From NCBI GenBank assembly GCA_008729055.1, contig SDUX01000168.1, positions 79,037-143,036 on the forward strand: 64,000 nucleotides of DNA, in the 5' to 3' direction. This document shows, one piece after another, positions 1 to 11,815 of this stretch (its first letter is position 1; every line of letters begins with the position of its first letter). Origin of the DNA: Pyropia haitanensis. Lineage: Eukaryota; Rhodophyta; Bangiophyceae; Bangiales; Bangiaceae. The notes beneath the pieces are model-generated. The model searched no databases. It was given only the letters and a program-made list of their open reading frames with translations, and was not told where the DNA came from. The position numbers were made by a program, and so were the translations under genes.

Positions 1-3000
1 CGGCAGGCGGGAGGGCGGGAGGGGGGGCGGGCGGGAAAACGGACGGACCGGCGGGCGGGTCGGCGGGCGGGTCGGCGGGCGGGCAAACAGGCGCGCTGGT
101 GGGCGCGAGCGCGGGGTCGGGCGGGCGGGCGGCATGGGTGGTCCCGGCGTCGCGCGCGGGCGGGCAGTCAGGGCGGGGGCGGAGACGGCGGGCGGGGCCG
201 CGTCGTGGTGCGCCGTGGCGATCCGCCCGGTTGGGTTCTGTGGCCGCGCAGGTGATGCCGGCGGCGGCGCAGCGGCAGCGGTGCGGGTCGGGACGGCGTG
301 GCGGGCCGCGTCGGGACGCGGTTGCGCTGCCGCGCTCGCCGCCGCCGCCGACCGCGTAACCGCGGCACCCGCTCCTACACCGTTGGCGGCCGACGGCCGC
401 CACGGGCGGCGCGCTGCGGCTGGGGTGGCCGTCTGCGTGGGTGGGCAGCAGGTGCACGGCAGCGGCAGCTCCGCTCCTGCCGCCGCCCCCCTCCCCGCCC
501 CCCCCGCCTGGGGCGCTGGGGGGGCGGGGGGGGGCGCGCGCGCGACGAGCGGCGGCAGATGCACTCCGTCTGCGGCTGAGTGTACCTCTCTCCCGCTCGG
601 CGATTCAAACGCGGCAGTAGATCTACCTGCCCCCGCCCCTCGGTGGCGGTTTGTGTCAGACCCGGTGCGCGCGGCGCAAGCGGCACGCAGACGGCCCATG
701 CAGGCGGCTAAAGGGGCACCGGGACGGCCATTGACAGCGGCGGGGAGTGCCGTTTAACCCGAGCCGCTCCTGGTCCATGCCGGCCCGCGCGCGTGACCAG
801 AGAGCGCAGTCCTAGAGATACGCGACTGATGTGCGCGGCCAAGGGTGTCGGATGAGAGCCAGTCACGAGACAAAGCACCGCAGCTCGCCGTGGAGTGAAC
901 CGCGCCCAGTTGGGAATCAGAATTGACTGAAATCACGATTAGCCAAACTGGTACCATTCGATCCAACAAAGTCACAACAAGTGGCATTTTCCACAAACTT
1001 TTGTGTCTCGTCCAATGACATCGCACACGCGCTGCTTCAGCGCGGCGCTTTGAATACAACAGAGACTGTCAGCAGCGCGGCTTCCAATGAAAATACGTTA
1101 CACCTTTGCCACGTGATCCTACCACCAAAATCTGATGTCCATCTGGGCACACCAGTCCTGTGACCCACGTTTTTCTGCCCGCCCGCCCTCCGCCCAGTCT
1201 GACTGCCCAGACCCCGCCTACATCCTCGCCTGCCAACCTCCCCGCCTGCCCACCTCCCTGGCTACCCACCTGCCTCGCAGCAGCTCTTTGTTTGTTGAGG
1301 GGGAGGGTGCGGGAGGGCGAGAGCGGCGGCTTGTGCGCATGGAAAGGAGTCGGGTCGGCGGTTGCGGGGGGCACCGTCTGCTGTTCTGTTTGGGGTGGTC
1401 GGCTCTGGTGTCGGTGGTGGTGACGGGTTTGCGTTATCGCGACGGCGGGTAGGGACCATTCTGTAGTGGCGGCAGCGTCGGTAGTTGGGGGGAGGCGGGG
1501 TTGGCGGTGCCGTTTTTGATGGCGGGCTGTCGGGCAGTTTGCGGTGGTAAAGACGTCGTTTCGGCCAAAGCGACGGCATCCGCGACGCGTGGGTGCCCGC
1601 CATGTGCACGGCGGCGCGCGCGGCGGTGGCGGTGGCGGCGTCGGTGGTGGCGGCGGCGGCGATGGCGGCGGCGGCGATGGCGGCGGTGGCTTTTTGTGCT
1701 GCCTGCGGGACTGAGCCGCGGATCAGAAGTGCTGGAGGGGTCGGGCGGGGGCGAGCACCTTGGCCGCCGCCCTCTAATTGTCGGCATCTGGCGACGGCGG
1801 CCGCGGTGGCGGTGATGGCGCCGGTGGCGGTGGCGACGGGCGCGGGGACGGCGGCGACGGCGCCGTCACCGCGGCCACAGCGGCCGCCCTCCTCCCTCCG
1901 ACGCCGTGCTGGGCGCGACCGCCTCGCCGCGGCGCGGTCACCCGCCGCCGCGGCGGCCAGCGTGGCCGCCGGCCGATGCGCTTCGGCGGCCGTGCCAACA
2001 GATACCACCGCCACGCCCCGCGTCGCGGCCACCGCGGCCGTCGTGCCCCGCCGACCGTCCCTTCCCTCTCCCCGCTTTTGATCACATTCCCCAGCCTCGA
2101 GAGGCAGCCGCCAGCCGTCTCGTGTGTGGACGAAAGCGCCCCTTAAGAGGGCAGAATGAAAAGCAAACGGTTCGCGTCCCAATTGCGGACGCCCTCACGC
2201 GTGGACCGCGACACTGTCGGCTACCGTCCCGACTCGCCTCCTGCCGCCCGCTGTCTCCACGCGCCGTTCCAGGTTGTGACGTACGGCGCCACGACGCAAT
2301 TGAAAAGGGCGGCGGGCCCCACGCCGGGATGTGTGCGTCGAGACAAAGTGGGCGCGGCGGTTTTGGTTTTTCTTTCTTTTTCTTGGTGAAGGGGAGGGAG
2401 GGGCACGGAGGACGACGTGCGCCACGCCCGCTGGGCCGGCAGCGTGGCGCGCATCGCCAGGGGCGGGCCGCGTGCGGCTGTCGGCGGCCTGCTGGCGGCG
2501 AGGGCGGCCGCCGCACCGCCGCCGATGCGGGTGCGGTGAAAGGGGGGGGGGGGGCGGCCACGCCCCAGGCGGACGCTCCAGACGGACCGATGCGGACCGC
2601 CTCCCACAGTCGCCCACCCTCCACCCTCGCCCCCCACCCCTCCGGGCCCATTTTGAAACGACCTCCACACGCACACACGCCGCCACCCTCCGCGAGCACG
2701 GGCCGCGCCACTCACCAGACGCCATCCTGCGCGCCCCCCCCCCCGCGTCAGCCGGCGGCCGCCACCCAGCAGCACGCCACGGCGCTTGCGCCACCCTACC
2801 CCCCCCCCCAAGGCCCCTGCCAACGCGGCACGCCCTCGCGCCAGCGCCGGCAGATCGAGCCGGCGTGCCGCGCCTGCCGGCGGCAGCGGCGCCAAACGCA
2901 GGACGCGCGCGCTGGTGTGCGTCGCCGCGCCGCGGCGCCCCGCCTCGCCACGCGCCGCCCCACTCCGTCCCTCGGCGCCCCGCTACCGCCGCATCACGCC

Positions 3001-4009
3001 CCGTCCCGCATTGCCCCGCTCTCCCGCCCGGCCCGCGGCGCGCCGCGCCTCCCGTTCCCATGCTCCACGATCGCTCGCCGCGAATCGCCTCCCGCGTCGG
3101 CCGCCGCCGCTCTTCTCCGCGCGCGGTGAGACTCGTCAACGGCTGCACCCCCCCTCCTCCCCGCCCCCCGCGCCCGCACGGCCCGCCCACGCGCGCACAT
3201 CGCTTCCCGCCTTTGTGCGCGTCTTCCCTTCTCCCCTCCCGCCACCCCCGCCGCTGGCCGCCCCCTCCCGCTTCCCCCCCCCCGCCGCTCCGCGCCGCCC
3301 GCCCATTTTGCCTCCACCACGGCTGCGGTGTGTGGGCCGCCCCCACGCGCGCGCACGCGCCGCGGCGGGCGCCAGTCGCCGCGGCGGATGGGCGGCGATG
3401 GCGCGCCGCCTCCGCTGCCCGTTGCCGCTGCCGTTGCCGCCGCCGCTGCCGTTGCGGCGGCTGCCGCCGTTACGGGAGCCACCGCCGGGTGGGGCGTGGC
3501 GGGCGGTACCGCCCGCACGGCGGTCGTTGTCGCCAACGACGGCGCCAGTGAGTCGCGGGGGCGCTGCGGCCCGCGCTGTCGCGGCCATCGGTAGCGCCGG
3601 CGCGGTTTCGACGTGCCACGCCCATCGCGGCAGCGGGCGGTGGGGCCTCCCGCTGCTCCCGCCGCGCGCACGCCACTCCCCACCTCTGCACCTACCGTCG
3701 CCCGCCCCTTCCCCCCCCAACGCCCACTCCGATCCGGCATCCTCCCCGATCGCTGCCCCGCCCGTCTTTCCGCACGCCAACCCTGGCGCTGGTGCGGCGG
3801 GCGCGAGAGCGGCAGCGGATGGGGGCGGGCATGGGATGGCGGCGCGCGGGGGTCACCCGCGACGTGCCCGCCGGTGCTGTTGCCGCCGCCATCACGCGCA
3901 CCCCACTCTGACGCGGCGGCGACGATTCGACGGCGGCGGCCGGGTGCCACCCAGCGGCGGCACTCCCGGCCGAGCGCCCCTCTGCCCAAGACGGCGTCCA
4001 TTGGCGGTG
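1..4009. other. GC-extreme stretch with no supportable gene
   Basis: Open frames occur on both strands in all phases, but they are Ala/Arg/Pro/Gly-rich, overlap each other and show no recognisable domain, as expected when stop codons are rare. Bases 1-90 are a short G-rich direct repeat built on CGGCGGGCGGGT. About 750-1170 is visibly less GC-rich and could be an intergenic or promoter-like spacer. 1608-1690 is an imperfect GGC/GGT trinucleotide run. 2360-2390 and 4016-4052 hold T-rich tracts. A real GC-rich exon could be hidden here, but none can be separated from composition. Confidence 0.5.
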
Positions 4010-5345
4010 AGCTCTGTTTTTTTTTCCTTCCCTCTTTTGATTTTTTTTTTTGTTTCGGCCCGCCCGCTGTTTTTGGTTGTGCTTCTTGCGCGTCTGTCGT
4101 CCGATGGTGTCCAGCCTCTTTCACCCCCATCCCGGTCCGCGCCAGGCGGCCCTCCTGGAGGGCATGGATATCCCTGTTGCCGTCCCCCTCTTCCCGTACG
4201 TGGGGGGGGAGCGGGGATGGCATGCGCGGACGGGGGTGGCGCGAGAGCGCCGCCTCCTCAATCACGCCCGCGCCGGGGAGGGGGGGCGTTGTGGCGCCTC
4301 TTCTTCCCGCGCGCGACGCCACCGCCCGCTGCTGAAATACGCAGTGGGCGTGGGCGCCACCGCCCGCTGCTGAAATACGCAGTGGGGGGGGGCGCCACCA
4401 CCCGCTGCTGAAATACGCAGTGGGGGGGGGGCGGGAGCGCCCGCTGCTGAAATACGCAGTGGGGGGGGGCGGGGGTTTGGAGGGGCTGGTCATCGACGGA
4501 TGACGACGACGGGGAGCCGCCGTGGCGGCGCCTGTGTGGTTGACCGAGAGTTCTTCTGTTGCCTGTGTGACCCACCCCCGACGGTCTGCCGTCCTTGCCT
4601 CACCTCAATCCGTAACAGGTGGCTCCCGTCAGTGGTGGCGGAGTCATTCCTGTGGTCGCCCTGTTCTTCCCATGTGGTGGGGGGGGGGCTTGGCTCATGC
4701 GGATGGCAGTGGCGTTTTGCGGCGCCTCCCCTGTATCGCGCCCGTGTCGTGAGGGGGGGGGATCGCTCCCGCGCTCCCCCCCGCTGACGCGCGGCGCCAC
4801 TACCCGCTGCTATTACGCAGTGTTATGGGTGCGGGGCAGGGGGGACTGGCCGTCGGTGGATGGTGACGGCGCCGCGCGCGTCGCGGCGCCGGTCGCGCTG
4901 GTCGGTTGTCTCTTTGTCGGCTTGTTGAGTTTGCTTCTCGTTTCTCCCTCTCGCCTGACCTCCGTCGACCACCGGTCATCCCTTCCCCTTTCCGCTCCGC
5001 AACGGGAGGCTCCCCTAGTCGGGAGCATGGGCTCTCCTGTTACCGTGCCCCTCTTCCCATACTGGGGGGGGGGGTTCGGCGGGTGCGGACGGCAGTGGCG
5101 TTCGAGCGCCGCCCTCGTATCGCGCCCGCGTGCCGGAGGGGGGGGGGGGGGCGCGCTCCCGCGCGCCCTCCCCTCCCCGCACGCGGCGCCACTGCCCGCT
5201 GCTCTTACGCAGTGGCATGGGGAGGGGGGTTTGGGGTGGCCAGTGGTCGGCGGACGCCGACGGCGCCGCGCGCGTGCCGCCTGCTTCCTGTTCCTGGCGC
5301 ATGCGCGGGGGGCGGCGGGATTACGCAGTTTGACGGCCGGGTGAG
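4010..5345. repeat. Three diverged tandem modules of about 0.4 kb
   Basis: The same order of landmarks recurs three times. A T-rich start is followed by a CCCTCTTCCC-like box and a G run (near 4187, 4659 and 5046). Next come a GCGGACGG/GTGGCG segment, a TCGCGCCCGYG box (near 4735 and 5120, degenerate near 4265) and a CCGCTGCT...ACGCAGTG box (4325-4460, about 4806 and about 5197). Box-to-box spacings are about 472 and 387 bp; the longer one is explained by extra copies of a 39-bp subunit in module 1. A T-rich segment near 5425 may begin a fourth, decayed copy. No coding potential is apparent. Confidence 0.6.
4322..4470 (+). repeat. Four tandem copies of a 39-bp unit
   Basis: The 22-base core CCCGCTGCTGAAATACGCAGTG (written here in two parts: CCCGCTGCTGAA then ATACGCAGTG) starts at 4325, 4363, 4401 and 4440. 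The copies are separated by G-rich spacers of variable length. Single degenerate cores with ATTACGCAG or CTTACGCAG recur at about 4806 and 5197, so the four-copy block is a local expansion of one box of the larger module. Confidence 0.8.
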
Positions 5346-5639
5346 GGAGGAGGGGCGCGTCGTGCATTATCTTGGCGCGTACAGGTGCGGTGGAGCGACC
5401 TACTCTAGAGCCCTGACCGTGCGACTGACTTTTTTTGTGTTTGTCGTCCTGGCCGCTTTTCTTCTATGGCTGTGATTGGTCTGCTACTGTTTTCTGTTTT
5501 CATCGCTGTCACTTCGAAACACCCTTCTTCGAGCTTTCCTGTCGTCGACACGTCCCTGGCTGCGGTGTTGGTGCCGCCTCTTGCGGCGGATGCCGCCGCG
5601 TGTCGCTGCGGCCTCGTTGTCGGAGATCGCGGCCGCGCG

Positions 5640-7200
5640 GGCGGGTGCCCCCCCCCCGACATCGGCGAGCTGCTGCTGTTGGCGGCGGCGCCTGCCAACT
5701 GGCGGCGCCGCCCCCCCCCCCCAGCCGACGGCGGCAAGTTGTCGCTGTTGGCTGCGGCGGCTGCCGGCGGGCGGCAGCGCCCCCCCCCCCCGCCGACGGC
5801 GCCAAGATGTCGCTGTCGGCGGCGGCGCCTGCCAGCTGGCGGCGCCGCCCCTGCCCCACCGACGGCGGCGTGATGTTGCCGTTGGCGGCGGCGCCTGCCA
5901 GCTGGCGGCGGTGCTCCCCCCCCCGCCGACGGCGGCATGTTGTCGCTGATGGCGGCGGCGCCTGCCAGCTGGCGGCGGTGCACCCCCCCCCCCGACGGCG
6001 GCGTATTGCTGGTGTTGGCGGCGGCGGCTACCGGCTGGCGGCCGTGCTCCCCCCCCCGCCGACGGCGGCAAGATGTCGCTGTTGGCGGCGGCGCCTGCCA
6101 GCTGGCGGCGCCGCCCCTGCCCCACCGACGGCGACGTGATGTTGCCATTGGCGGCGGCGCCTGCCGGCTGGCGGCGCCGCCCCCCCACCCCATGACGGCG
6201 CCAAGATGTCCCTGTTGGCGGCGGCGCCTGCCAGCTGGCGGCGGTGCTCCCCCCCCCGCCGACGGCGGCATGTTTTCGCTGATGGCGGCGGCGCCTGCCA
6301 GCTGGCGGCGGTGCACCCCCCCCCCGACGGCGGCGTGTTGCTGGTGTTGGCGGCGGCGGCTACCGGCTGGCGGCCGTGCTCCCCCCCCCGCCGACGGCGG
6401 CAAGATGTCGCTGTTGGCGGCGGCGCCTGCCAGCTGGCGGCGCCGCCCCTGCCCCACCGACGGCGACGTGATGTTGCCATTGGCGGCGGCGCCTGCCGGC
6501 TGGCGGCGCCGCCCCCCACCCCATGACGGCGCCAAGATGTCCCTGTTGGCGGCGGCGCCTGCCAGCTGGCGGCGGTGCTCCCCCCCCCGCCGACGGCGGC
6601 ATGTTTTCGCTGATGGCGGCGGCGCCTGCCAGCTGGCGGCGGTGCACCCCCCCCCGACGGCGGCGTGTTGCTGGTGTTGGCGGCGGCGGCTACCGGCTGG
6701 CGGCCGTGCTCCCCCCCCCGCCGACGGCGGCAAGATGTCGCTGTTGGCGGCGGCGCCTGCCAGCTGGCGGCGCCGCCCCTGCCCCACCGACGGCGACGTG
6801 ATGTTGCCATTGGCGGCGGCGCCTGCCGGCTGGCGGCGCCGCCCCCCCACCCCATGACGGCGCCAAGATGTCCCTGTTGGCGGCGGCGCCTGCCAGCTGG
6901 CGGCGGTGCTCCCCCCCCGCCGACGGCGGCATGTTTTCGCTGATGGCGGCGGCGCCTGCCAGCTGGCGGCGGTGCACCCCCCCCCCGACGGCGGCGTGTT
7001 GCTGGTGTTGGCGGCGGCGGCTACCGGCTGGCGGCCGTGCTCCCCCCCCGCCAACGGCGCCAATATGTCCCTGTCGGCGGCGGCGCCTGCCAGCTGGCGG
7101 CGGTGCCCCCCCCTCCCCGACGGCGACGTGTTGCTGGTGTTGACGGCGGCGGCTGCCGGCTGGCGGCGGTGCGCCCCGCCCCCGACGGCGGCATGTTGTC
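5640..7200. repeat. Minisatellite field 1: 66-bp monomers in 331-bp higher-order units
   Basis: Each monomer carries TTGGCGGCGGCG, then GCC(A/G)GCTGGCGGC, then a C run and GACGGCG. Five monomer variants in fixed order form a higher-order unit. Its marker TACCGGCTGG starts at 6029, 6361, 6691 and 7022, giving spacings of 332, 330 and 331 bp. The units are nearly identical, which points to recent amplification of whole five-monomer blocks. Open frames run through in several phases on both strands because the period is a multiple of three. They are not evidence of a gene. Confidence 0.9.
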
Positions 7201-7611
7201 GCCGTCGGCGGCGGCCGCTGACTGGCGTCGCTGCACCACCCCGACGGCGGCAAGTTGTCGCCGTGGGTGGCGGTCGCTGGCTGGCACCACCGCCACCCCC
7301 CCGACGGCGGCAAGTTGTCGCCGTTGGCGGTGGTCGCCGGCTGGCACCACCGCAACCCCCCCGACGGCGGCAAGTTGTCGCCGTTGGCGGTCGTCGCCGG
7401 CCGGCACCACCGCCACCTCCCCGACGGCGGCAAGTTGTCGCCGTTGGCGGTGGTCGCCGGCTGGCGTCGCTGCCCCCCCCCCGACGGCGGCAAATTGTCG
7501 CCGTCGGCGGCTGCCGCTCGCTGGCGGCGCTGCTTCCCCCCCGACGGCGGCAAGTTGTCGCCGTGGGCGGTGGTCGCGGGCTGTCCGCGCCGCCTCTGCT
7601 GACGTTGGCGG

Positions 7612-7690
7612 CATGTTGCTGCTGCTGGCGTCGGCGGTTTTTTTTTTTTTTTTCCTGGTTTGGCGCATCCTGTTTGCGGGCGGCGCCCCT
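7612..7690 (+). repeat. T-tract spacer module, copy 1 of 5
   Basis: The module reads TGTTGCTGCTGCTGGCGTCGG, a T run of about 16 bases (7638-7653), then CCTGGTTTGGCGCATCCTGT and a GC-rich tail before the 60-bp monomers resume. Other copies have T runs at about 7914-7930, 8869-8883 (interrupted by an A), 9997-10012 and 11126-11141. On the minus strand the T run is an A tract. The module is an island of different composition inside the array and may be the seed or boundary of amplified blocks. Confidence 0.8.
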
Positions 7691-8594
7691 CGCCCCCCGA
7701 CGGTGGCAAGTCGTTGCCGTTGGCGGTGGTCGCCGGCTGGCACCACCGCCACCCCCCCGACGGCGGCTTGTTGTCGCCGTGGGCGGTGACCGCCGGCCGG
7801 TACCACCGCCACCCCCCCGACGGCGGCAAGTTGTCGCCGTTGGCGGTGGTCGCCGGCTGTCCGCGCCGCCTCTGCTGACGTTGTGGGCATGTTGCTGCTG
7901 CTGGCGTCGGCGGTTTTTTTTTTTTTTTTTCCTGGTTTGGCGCATCCTGTTTGCGGGCGGCGCCCCTCGCCCCCCGACGGCGGCAAGTCGTTGCCGTTGG
8001 CGGTGGTCGCCGGCTGGCACCACCGCCACCCTCCCGACGGCGGCAAGTCGTTGCCGTTGGCGGTGGTCGCCGGCTGGCACCACCGCCACCCCCCCGACGG
8101 CGGCAAGTTGTCGCCGTGGGCGGTGGTCGCCGGCTGGCACCACCGCCACCCCCCCGACGGCGGCAACTTTTCGGCGATGGCGGTGGTCGCCGGCTGGCAC
8201 CACCGCCACCCCCCCGACGGCGGCAAGTTGTCGCGTTGGCGGTGGCCGCCGGCTGGCACCACCGCCACCCCCCCCGACGGCGGCAAGTTGTCGCCGTTGG
8301 CGGTGGCCGCGGCCGGCACCACCGCCACCCCCCGACGACGGCAAGTTGTCGCCGTTGGCGGTGGCCGCCGGCTGGCACCACTGCCACCCCCCCGACGGCG
8401 GCGAGTTGTCGCCGTTGGCGGTGGCCGCCGGCCGGCACCACCGCCCACCCCCGACGGCGGCAAGTTGTCGCCGTGGGCGGTGGCCGCCGGCTGGCACCAC
8501 CGCCACCCCCCGACGGCGGCAAGTTGTCGCCGTTGGCGGTGGTCGCCGGCTGGCACCACCGCCACCCCCCCGACGGCGGCAAATTGTCGCCGTG

Positions 8595-8619
8595 NNNNNN
8601 NNNNNNNNNNNNNNNNNNN
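8595..8619. other. Assembly gap (25 N)
   Basis: A run of N lies inside the 60-bp array. From here to about 9500 the monomers show frequent single-base gains and losses compared with copies on either side. This is the pattern expected of poorly corrected reads next to a collapsed repeat. Array length and copy number across this point are not reliable. Confidence 0.97.
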
Positions 8620-11600
8620 TCGCCGGCCGGCACCACCAAAATCGCCACCTCCCGACGGCGGGCAACTTATTCCGTCGGTGGCGGTGGTCGCCGGCTGGCA
8701 TCTCTCCACCTGCCACCCCCCGACGCGTCGGCAATCGTTGTCGCGTCGTGCGTCGCCGCGCTGGCCCGCTCTCCCCCCGACGGCGGCAAGTTGTCGCCGT
8801 GGGCGGTTGGTCGCGGGCTTGTCGCGCCGCCCTGCTTGACTGGCGTCATGTTGCTCTCTCGTCGGCGGTTTTTTTTTATTTTTCCTGGTTTGGCGCATCC
8901 TGTTGCGCGGTCGGCGCCCCGCCCCCACCGGCGCAAGTTCGTTGCCGTTGGCGGTGGCCGCCGGCTGGCACCACCGCCACCCCCCGACGCGGCTGTTGTC
9001 GCCGTTGGCGGTGGCACGCCGGGCTGGCCGCACCTGCCCCCCCCGACGGCGGCAAGTTGGCGTCGCCGTTGGCGTGTGGCCGCCGGCTGGCACCACCGCC
9101 CCTCCCGGACGGCGGCAAGTTTCGCGGGCGGGGCGCGGGCTGCCCCTCGCCCCCCCCCCCGACGGCGCAATTGTCGCGTGGCGGTGGCCGCGGCTCGGCA
9201 CCACCGCCCCCCCCCGACGGCGGCAATGTTGCGCCGTGGGCGGGCCGCCGGCTGGCGCGCGCCCCCCCCCCGACCGGCGGCAAAGTGTTCGCCGTTGGCC
9301 GGTGGCCTCCGGCGCACCACCGCCTACCCCCCCGACGGCGGGCAAGCGCCGTGGCGGTCCCGTCGCCGGCCGGCACCAGCCACCGCCACCTCCGACGGCG
9401 GGGGGCAAGCCCGCGGGGGGGCCCGCGTTTGGCCGGTCGGTGTCGCCGTGCTGGCACCACCGCCACCCCCCCGACGCGGCAAGTGTCGCCGTTGCGGTGG
9501 CGCCGGCCGGCACCACCGCCACCCCCCCGACGGCGGCAAATTTCGGCGTGGCGGTGGTCGCCGGCTGGCACCACCGCCACCTCCCGACGGCGGCAAGTCG
9601 TTGCCGTTGGCGGTGGTCGCGGCTGGCACCACCGCCACCCCCCCGACGGCGGCAAATTGTCCGCCGTTGGCCGGTGGCCGCGGCCGGTACCACCGCCACC
9701 CCCCCGACGGCGGCAAGTTGTCGCCGTGGGCGGCGGCCGCCGGCTGGCATCACCGCCACCCCCTCGACGGCGGCACTTTTCGCCGTTGGGCGGTGGCCGC
9801 CGGCTGGCACCACCGCCACCCCCCCGACGGCGGCAAGTTGTCGCCGTTCGGTGGCCGCCGGCTGGCACCACCGCCACCCCCCCGACGGCGGCAAGTGTCG
9901 CCGTTGGCGGTGGTCGCCGGCTGGCGTCCTGCCCCCCCCCCCGACGGCGGCAAGTTGTCGCCGTTGGCGGCCATGTTGCTGCTGCTGGCGTCGCGGTTTT
10001 TTTTTTTTTTTTCCTGGTTTGGCGCATCCTGTTTGCGGGCGGCGCCCCTCGCCCCCCGACGGCGGCAAGTCGTTGCGTTGGCGGTGGTCGCCGGCCGGCA
10101 CCACCGCCACCCCCCCGACGGCGGCAAGTTGTCGCCGTGGCGGTGGCCGCGGCTGGCACCACCGCCCCTTCCCCGACGGCGGCAAGTTGTCGCCGTTGGC
10201 GGTGGCCGCCGGCTGGCACCACCGCCCCTTCCCCGACGGCGGCAAGTTGTTGCCGTTGGCGGTGGCCGCCGGCTGGCACCACCGCCACCCCCCCGACGGC
10301 GGCAAATTGTCGCCGTTGGCGGTGGCCGCCGGCCGGCACCACCGCCACCCCCCCGACGGCGGCAAGTTGCGCCGTGGGCGGCGGACGCCGCGGCTGGCGG
10401 CGCTGCCCCCCCTCGACGGCGGCAAGTTGTCGCCGGGGCGGTGGCCGCTGGCTGGCACCACCGCCACCCCCCGACGGCCAATGTCGCCGTTGGCGGTGGT
10501 CGCCGGCTGGCACCACCGCCACCCCCCGACGGCGGCAAATTGTCGCCGTGGGCGGTGGTCGCCGGCGCCGGCACCCACCGCCCACCCCCCCGACGGCGGC
10601 AAATTGTCGCCGTTGGCGGTGGGCCGCCGGCTGGCACCACCGCCACCCCCCGACGGCGGCAAATTGTCGCCGTTGGCGGTGGCCGCCGGCCGGCACCACC
10701 GCCACCCCCCCGACGGCGGCAAGTTGTCGCCGTGGGCGGCGGACGCCGCGGCTGGCGGCGCTGCCCCCCCCTCGACGGCGGCAAGTTGTCGCCGTGGGCG
10801 GTGGCTGCTGGCTGGCACCACCGCCACCCCCCCGACGGCGGCAACTTTTCGCTGTTGGCGGTGGTCGCCGGCTGGCGTCGCTGCCCCCCTCCCGACGGCG
10901 GCAAGTTGTCGCCGTGGCGGTGGCCGCCGGCCGGTACCACCGCCACCCCCCGACGGCGGCAAGTTGTCGCCGTGGGCGGTGGTCGCCGGCCGGCACCACC
11001 GCCACCCCCCCGACGGCGGCAAGTTGTCGCCGTTGGCGGTGGTCGCCGGCTGGCGTTGCTGCCCCCCCCCCGACGGCGGCAAGTTGTCGCCGTTGGCGGC
11101 ATGGTGCTGCTGCTGGCGTCGGCGGTTTTTTTTTTTTTTTTCCTGGTTTGGCGCATCCTGTTTGCGGGCGGCGCCCCTCGCCCCCCGATCAAGTCGTTGC
11201 CGTTGGCGGTGGTCGCCGGCCGGCACCACCGCCACCCCCTCGACGGCGGCAAGTTGTCGCCGTGGGCGGTGGCTGCCGGCTGGCACCACCGCCACCCCCC
11301 CGACGGCGGCAAGTTGTCGCCGTTGGCGGTGGCCGCCGGCTGGCACCACCGCCCCTTCCCCGACGGCGGCAAGTTGTTGCCGTTGGCGGTGGCCGCCGGC
11401 TGGCACCACCGCCACCCCCCCGACGGCGGCAAGTTGTCGCCGTTGGCGGTGGCCGCCGGCCGGCACCACCGCCACCCCCCCGACGGCGGCAAGTTGTCGC
11501 CGTGGGCGGCGGACGCCGCGGCTGGCGGCGCTGCCCCCCCTCGACGGCGGCAAGTTGTCGCCGTGGGCGGTGGCCGCTGGCTGGCACCACCGCCACCCCC

Positions 11601-11815
11601 CCGACGGCGGCAACTTTTCGCTGTTGGCGGTGGTCGCCGGCTGGCGTCGCTGCCCCCCTCCCGACGGCGGCAAGTTGTCGCCGTGGGCGGTGGCCGCTGG
11701 CTGGCACCACCGCCCCTTTCCCGACGGCGGCAAGTTGTCGCCGTGGGCGGCGGCCGCCGGCTGGCGGCGCTGCCCCCCTCCCGACGGTGGTAAGTTGTCG
11801 CCGTGGGCGGCGGCT

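Larger units (their letters stand above)
7200..11815. repeat. Minisatellite field 2: 60-bp monomers
   Basis: The monomer begins GACGGCGGCAAGTTGTCGCC, continues GTTGGCGGTGGTCGCCGGC and ends TGGCACCACCGCCACCCCC, with a 60-bp period and dozens of copies. Variants (GGCGTCGCTGCC, GCGGCGGACGCCGCGG, CCCCTTCCCCG) recur in ordered groups, so local higher-order structure is present. Five spacers with a T tract interrupt it. The GACGGCGGCAAG core is shared with field 1, so the two fields probably have a common ancestor. Long frames on both strands reflect the 20-codon period. Confidence 0.92.

Noticed and set aside
7200..11815. CRISPR-like array
   Set aside because: The repeats are directly adjacent 60-bp monomers with no unique spacers, and the surroundings are eukaryotic. 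It is a minisatellite.
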